A program made the translations under genes and the position numbers. Below the pieces are notes generated by a model. It was not told the origin of the DNA and searched no databases. It saw only the letters and a program-made list of their open reading frames with translations. A stretch of 64,000 bases of DNA from contig NZ_CP045851.1 in the NCBI RefSeq assembly GCF_009650215.1, forward strand, positions 62,001-126,000, read 5' to 3'. The DNA is from Actinomarinicola tropica. GTDB lineage: Bacteria > Actinomycetota > Acidimicrobiia > Acidimicrobiales > SKKL01. Each line of letters begins with the position of its first letter. The stretch's first letter is position 1. Below, in pieces: positions 60,746 through 64,000 of the stretch.

Positions 60746-61615
60746 TCAGCTCTCGGGTGCGCGGGGTGTGGGCCGGCGGAGCCCGACGGCGAGCACGACG
60801 GCGATGGCGACGGCAGCGCCGAGGACCACGCCGATCCGCTCCGGGCCGATGTCGGTGATCCAGTGGCGGATGTCGTTGCTGAGGCCGGTGACCAGGTCCA
60901 CCGGGCCCGACGGCGGCGGGTTCGTCGGATCGTCGAGGACCCGGACCGCCCAGTAGCCGTAGTAGGCGAGGTAGGTGCCGGCGAGGACGAGCAGGGCCCC
61001 CGAGACCTTGTTGATGTGGGGCTGCGCCCGACGCAGGTTGCGCACCAGCCCGCCCTTCGCGAGGGCGAGGGCGACGGTGATGGCGGAGAGCACGAGGCCC
61101 ATCCCGACCGCGTACATGACGAACCCCGCCACGCCGGCGACCAGGTTGTTGGAGCGCACGGTGGGGGCGATGACCGGGAGGAACAGCCCGATCGTGCACG
61201 ACAGCGACACCAGGGCGTAGCTGATCCCGAAGAGGAACATCGACGACAGCTCGCGGCCGCCCGTGCCCATCTGGACCTTGGGGAGCCGCAGCGACAGCTG
61301 GAACCCCCGCAGCATGGCGATGCCGAGCACCACGAGGCCGGCACCGATGATCATCGTCACCCACGGCAGGGCGTCGAAGATCGACAGCGACAGCTGGGTG
61401 ATCGCCAGGCCGATCACGCCGAAGACGACGACGAACCCGGCGGTGACCGACAGCGCCACGCCGATCGCCCGCGGGGCCGACGCCCGGGAGTCCTGCGGCG
61501 CGCCATCGAGCCCGAGGAAGTACGAGAGGTACGCGGGCAGCATGGCGAACCCGCACGGGTTGACCGCGGCGACCATCCCGAGCGTGAAGGCGTAGGCCAG
61601 CTCGGCGTCGATCAT
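60746..61615 (-). CDS. ccdA: Cytochrome c biogenesis protein CcdA (DsbD-type membrane reductant conduit)
   Basis: This 289-residue membrane protein has six to eight helices. The two redox cysteines lie in VAAVNPCGFAMLPAYLSYFLG (helix 1) and ALVSLSCTIGLFLPVI (helix 4), as in CcdA/DsbD-beta. It carries electrons from cytoplasmic thioredoxin to an outside thioredoxin-like partner, here the TlpA-type protein encoded ten bases upstream. A C-terminal extension with an extra helix is present. Confidence 0.94.
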   Translation of the reverse strand: MIDAELAYAFTLGMVAAVNPCGFAMLPAYLSYFLGLDGAPQDSRASAPRAIGVALSVTAGFVVVFGVIGLAITQLSLSIFDALPWVTMIIGAGLVVLGIAMLRGFQLSLRLPKVQMGTGGRELSSMFLFGISYALVSLSCTIGLFLPVIAPTVRSNNLVAGVAGFVMYAVGMGLVLSAITVALALAKGGLVRNLRRAQPHINKVSGALLVLAGTYLAYYGYWAVRVLDDPTNPPPSGPVDLVTGLSNDIRHWITDIGPERIGVVLGAAVAIAVVLAVGLRRPTPRAPES

Positions 61616-61625
61616 CGTCCCCGCC

Positions 61626-62252
61626 TCAGCCGAAGTGCTCGTCGAGCCGGGCGCGCAGGTCGTCGGCGGTCAGCTCGCCGGAGTGGACCTCGACGACGGT
61701 GCCCGCCTCGTCGACGAACACCGTGGTCGGCATGCCGGTGCCGCCGAGGTCGCCGAGCGCGTCGCCGGTCGCGTCGCGGCCGACGTCGTAGGTGATCCCG
61801 GTGGAGTCGACGAGCGCCTGGCCGTCCGACGCGACCCGATCGATGCTGAGCCCGAGGAAGGCCACGGAGTCGCCCACCTCCTGGTGGACCTCCTCGAAGG
61901 CCGGCATCTCCCGGACGCACGGCGCGCACCACTCGGCGAAGAAGTTGAGGACGAGCGGCTGGCCGAGGTAGCCGGCGGTGTTGAGCGACTCCCCATCGAA
62001 CGACTCGTACGCCAGGGCCAGTGGCGCACCGACGACGCCGGCGCCGGCGGGATCGACCGCCTCCTCGTCCTGCAGCTCGATGACGCCCTCGGGCTCGTCG
62101 TCCTCGTCGTCGAGCGTCAGCGCGACCAGGGCGCCGGCGGCGACGGCCACGATGGCCGCGATCAGGGTCCCGACGACGAGCACGCGCACGGGCATGCCGA
62201 CGACGGTGCGTTCGCCCTGCGCGGGGCGTTCGGTGGGCTCTGTGCCTGGCAC
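61626..62252 (-). CDS. Membrane-anchored TlpA/ResA-like thiol-disulfide oxidoreductase
   Basis: This 208-residue protein has one N-terminal membrane helix (about residues 21-46), an acidic linker and a redoxin domain with the active site FFAEWCAPCVREMPAFEEV and the cis-Pro loop GGTGMPTTVFVDEAG. It would reduce disulfides in apocytochrome c or other exported proteins, recharged by CcdA. The GTG is fixed by AGGAGG five bases upstream. First gene of the TlpA-CcdA operon. Confidence 0.93.
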   Translation of the reverse strand: MPGTEPTERPAQGERTVVGMPVRVLVVGTLIAAIVAVAAGALVALTLDDEDDEPEGVIELQDEEAVDPAGAGVVGAPLALAYESFDGESLNTAGYLGQPLVLNFFAEWCAPCVREMPAFEEVHQEVGDSVAFLGLSIDRVASDGQALVDSTGITYDVGRDATGDALGDLGGTGMPTTVFVDEAGTVVEVHSGELTADDLRARLDEHFG

Positions 62253-62278
62253 CGCGACCTCCTGTGACGGGCCCGACG

Positions 62279-63091
62279 CTACCGCTGCGCGTTCGGTGGG
62301 AGCGAAGCGGCGTGACCGATGACCCACTCGATCAGGTCGGCGCCGTCGGACCACACCTGGGGCGGCGGGGCGTACGGGACGACGGGCTGGCCCGACCGCA
62401 CGGCGAGCGCCATGTCGACGACGGGGCCGAGGTGGGGAGCGACCCGGTCGCGCGCCCATCGCCCCGCCCCCGACTTCGAGGTCGTCGTCAGGGTGTCGAT
62501 CGTGAACAGCAGGCGCAGCGGACCGAGCACGCCCCAGGCCAGGCCGTAGGGCGAGGTGAGCTGGTCGTCGGGCATGTCGGCGCCGACGGCTCGCCAGAGC
62601 TGGAGGAGCTCGGTCCAGTAGCCGTCGAGGTTCTCCCGGCACCACCGGCGCACGACGGCGGGGTCGCACCAGACCTCGTCGCGCGTGAGCGGGACGCCGT
62701 GGACGGTGAGGGGGTGGTCCCGCAGCGTCAGCCAGGTGGCGGGGTTGGCCTCGAAGGCGCCGTCGGCGTGCACCTCGCCCTCGTGGGCGAACGGCACGGT
62801 GTCGGCCTGCGACGGGTCCGCCGCCAGGTCCGAGCGGAGGACGTAGATGGCGTCGAACGGGCGCGGCGGGTCGAGCTGCCGGTGGACGAGCCGCAGCCCG
62901 TCGAGGTCGACGGTCGACGGCCGCCGGTGCACGACCACCACGGCGTCGACGTCGCTCACGCCGTCGCGGTGGTCGTCGAGGGCGGTCGAGCCGACGAGGT
63001 GCACGCCCTCGACGAGGTCGGGGACGTGCTCGGCGGTCAGGCGGACGAAGCGCTCGACCACCGGGCGCACCGTGTCGGGGAGGCGGCTCAT
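62279..63091 (-). CDS. Nucleotidyltransferase with aminoglycoside-adenylyltransferase-like C-terminal domain
   Basis: The 270-residue protein has a nucleotidyltransferase core HLVGSTALDDHRDGVSDVDAVVVVHRRP, with the GS...DxD metal site, and a C-terminal helical domain (VVRRWCRENLDGYWTELLQLWRAVGAD ... SKSGAGRWA) like AadA/DUF4111 proteins. Known relatives adenylylate aminoglycosides; resistance cannot be claimed from sequence. GGAGGCG lies just before the ATG. Confidence 0.82.
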   Translation of the reverse strand: MSRLPDTVRPVVERFVRLTAEHVPDLVEGVHLVGSTALDDHRDGVSDVDAVVVVHRRPSTVDLDGLRLVHRQLDPPRPFDAIYVLRSDLAADPSQADTVPFAHEGEVHADGAFEANPATWLTLRDHPLTVHGVPLTRDEVWCDPAVVRRWCRENLDGYWTELLQLWRAVGADMPDDQLTSPYGLAWGVLGPLRLLFTIDTLTTTSKSGAGRWARDRVAPHLGPVVDMALAVRSGQPVVPYAPPPQVWSDGADLIEWVIGHAASLPPNAQR

Positions 63092-63268
63092 CGCCTCCAG
63101 TGTGGTTCGCCCGGCGGCGGGCCGGAGCTCGCTCGTCGGAGGTTCATGCCTCCGGGCAGTCGCTCCGGCCCGCCGTCCGGTGACCTGTCGACGGTCGGGT
63201 CCCGACGCTCCAGGGGGGAGAGGTGCGTCGAGGCCCGACCGCCGCGTTCTGAGCGGTCCTTCCGGCCG

Positions 63269-63625
63269 CTAGGCGGTCCGGAGGTGCTCAGGGATGGGGA
63301 CGACCGGCAGCTGGTCCTCGGGACGAGGGTTCTTGGGCGGTCGTCCCCGGCGCCGCTTCTGCGCCAGGATCCGGCCGTTCAGGAACAGCTGGCCGCCCCA
63401 CACGCCCCACGGCTCACGCCGCTCGAGCGCACCCTCCAGGCAGGGAGCGATCACGGGGCAGCTCGAGCAGATGGTCTTGGCTCGAGCGATGTCCTGCAGC
63501 TCCTCGGAGAAGAAGAGGTGCGACAGCGAGGCCGTGTCGTCCACGCGGCAGCTCGCGGCGTCCCACCAGTCCGCCGGCTCGGCGGCGAGGGTGGGCAATC
63601 GTTCGACGTCGGGTTCGGTCAACAT
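63269..63625 (-). CDS. WhiB-family Fe-S transcription factor
   Basis: The 118-residue protein has the four WhiB cysteines at 26, 53, 56 and 62 (CSSCPVIAPC) for a 4Fe-4S cluster, the GVWGG turn at 74-78 and a basic C-terminal tail with RRRGRPPK at 91-98, which resembles an AT-hook. WhiB proteins bind the principal sigma factor and respond to NO or oxygen. Which subclass it belongs to is not clear. The 197-base upstream spacer contains the terminator of the next gene. Confidence 0.95.
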   Translation of the reverse strand: MLTEPDVERLPTLAAEPADWWDAASCRVDDTASLSHLFFSEELQDIARAKTICSSCPVIAPCLEGALERREPWGVWGGQLFLNGRILAQKRRRGRPPKNPRPEDQLPVVPIPEHLRTA

Positions 63626-63758
63626 GCGGGGTCCCCAGGGTGTGTGTGGCGTGTGTACGTGGTCGTGGCGGTCGGGAGTCGAGGGGCTGGGAGTCGGCGG
63701 ATGGGTGTCGGGGGCTGGGTCAGGTGATCGTCAGGGGCGGTGCGACTCCGACGGTGAA

Positions 63759-63804
63759 AAGCAGAACGGCCGCCGGGATGTCCCGACGGCCGTTCGGAGT
63801 GCTT
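63759..63804 (-). terminator. Intrinsic terminator for the gene entering from the right edge
   Basis: AACGGCCGCCGGGA (63765-63778) pairs with TCCCGACGGCCGTT (63781-63794) at 13 of 14 positions, and AAGCA pairs with TGCTT outside. On the minus strand the hairpin is followed by TTTTC, a rare T-run in this DNA. Confidence 0.75.
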
Positions 63805-63821
63805 CTCATCGCTGAGCGTGC

Positions 63822-64000
63822 TCAGGGTGAGGGCTCCTTCGGCCGCCAGGCCTTGTGCGAGATGGCGTCGGTGAGGTTCACGGTCGGGGCACCGAAGGTC
63901 GACACGCGAGGACGCCACTCGCACGGGTACGTGCCGGCACCGCCGCCGAACTGGTCCATCGCCGGGCGCGCGACGCCGGCGAGGGCCATGCGGCCTGCCG
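63822..64000 (-). CDS. C-terminal part of an unrecognised protein (5' end outside window)
   Basis: About 59 residues of a minus-strand frame run in from the window edge and end at TGA. The visible part contains ALAGVARPAMDQFGGG and CEWRPRVSTFGAPTVNLTD and ends AWRPKEPSP. No family is recognised. The frame keeps GC-rich third positions and is followed within 20 bases by a strong terminator with a T-run, which supports it being a real gene end. Confidence 0.5.
   Translation of the reverse strand, partial: AGRMALAGVARPAMDQFGGGAGTYPCEWRPRVSTFGAPTVNLTDAISHKAWRPKEPSP

Noticed and set aside
63619-63924. Minus-strand open frame between WhiB and the window edge
   Set aside because: It crosses the strong terminator hairpin and is out of frame with the partial gene that the terminator follows; no family features.

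Overview
This window is chromosomal DNA from a very GC-rich actinobacterium. A WhiB-family regulator, three F420-type luciferase-like oxidoreductases, an ECF41 sigma factor, many GTG starts, many 4-base ATGA/GTGA stop-start overlaps and an abundance of leaderless promoters all point to Actinomycetota. The mix of acyl-CoA catabolism, F420 enzymes, DUF6285/phosphotransferase operons and a DUF222-HNH gene fits the class Acidimicrobiia best; that placement is inference. No rRNA, tRNA, CRISPR array, transposase or prophage gene was recognised. Genes are packed on both strands, and only one gene-free gap (31731-32037) exceeds 300 bases.

1-13.8 kb: an aldo/keto reductase end, a TetR regulator, a lone membrane histidine kinase, a three-gene signalling operon (response regulator-PP2C phosphatase, CHASE3 kinase, Rcp1-like receiver), pirin, a heme-oxygenase-like iron protein, a copper operon behind a CsoR-type operator (chaperone, 54-residue membrane peptide, CopA), glutamate dehydrogenase, an unusual KaiC-like/XRE/cupin fusion regulator and a DksA/TraR zinc-finger protein.

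13.8-19.2 kb: a probable nitric-oxide/nitrosative-stress cluster. It holds a group III truncated hemoglobin, a PAS protein, a four-gene overlapping operon (polytopic histidine-rich membrane protein, DUF59 protein, second membrane protein, cupin), a double-DUF2249 protein and a four-cysteine wHTH regulator. Its two divergent promoters carry the same 18-base operator, TTCTA(G/T)-N6-CTAGAA.

19.3-26.6 kb: a 42-residue basic peptide, DUF2804, a kinase/AAA fusion, cyclopropane fatty acid synthase behind a 25-base perfect palindrome, a Gmad2 protein, an IdeR-boxed siderophore-interacting protein and a tandem-duplicated GntR regulator.

26.6-43.1 kb: acyl-CoA and F420-dependent catabolism (acyl-CoA dehydrogenase, thioesterase, thiolase, two enoyl-CoA hydratases, SDR, LLM enzymes, M20 peptidase, quinone oxidoreductase) plus an uncharacterised DUF7064/7065-phosphotransferase-DUF6285 operon.

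43.1-50.2 kb: a secreted polyester hydrolase of the cutinase/PET-hydrolase type with an extra C-terminal domain, a DUF222-HNH nuclease, a GlcD-like oxidase, a secreted subtilase with SLH repeats and an FKBP isomerase.

50.2-64 kb: serS coupled to an osmolyte ABC transporter whose binding protein has its two halves in swapped order, paired crcB fluoride channels with an ATP-grasp gene, an ECF41 sigma factor with its own promoter visible, pdxH, TlpA-CcdA, a nucleotidyltransferase and WhiB. A 49-base palindromic element occurs three times (twice near 31.9 kb, once at 59.7 kb).
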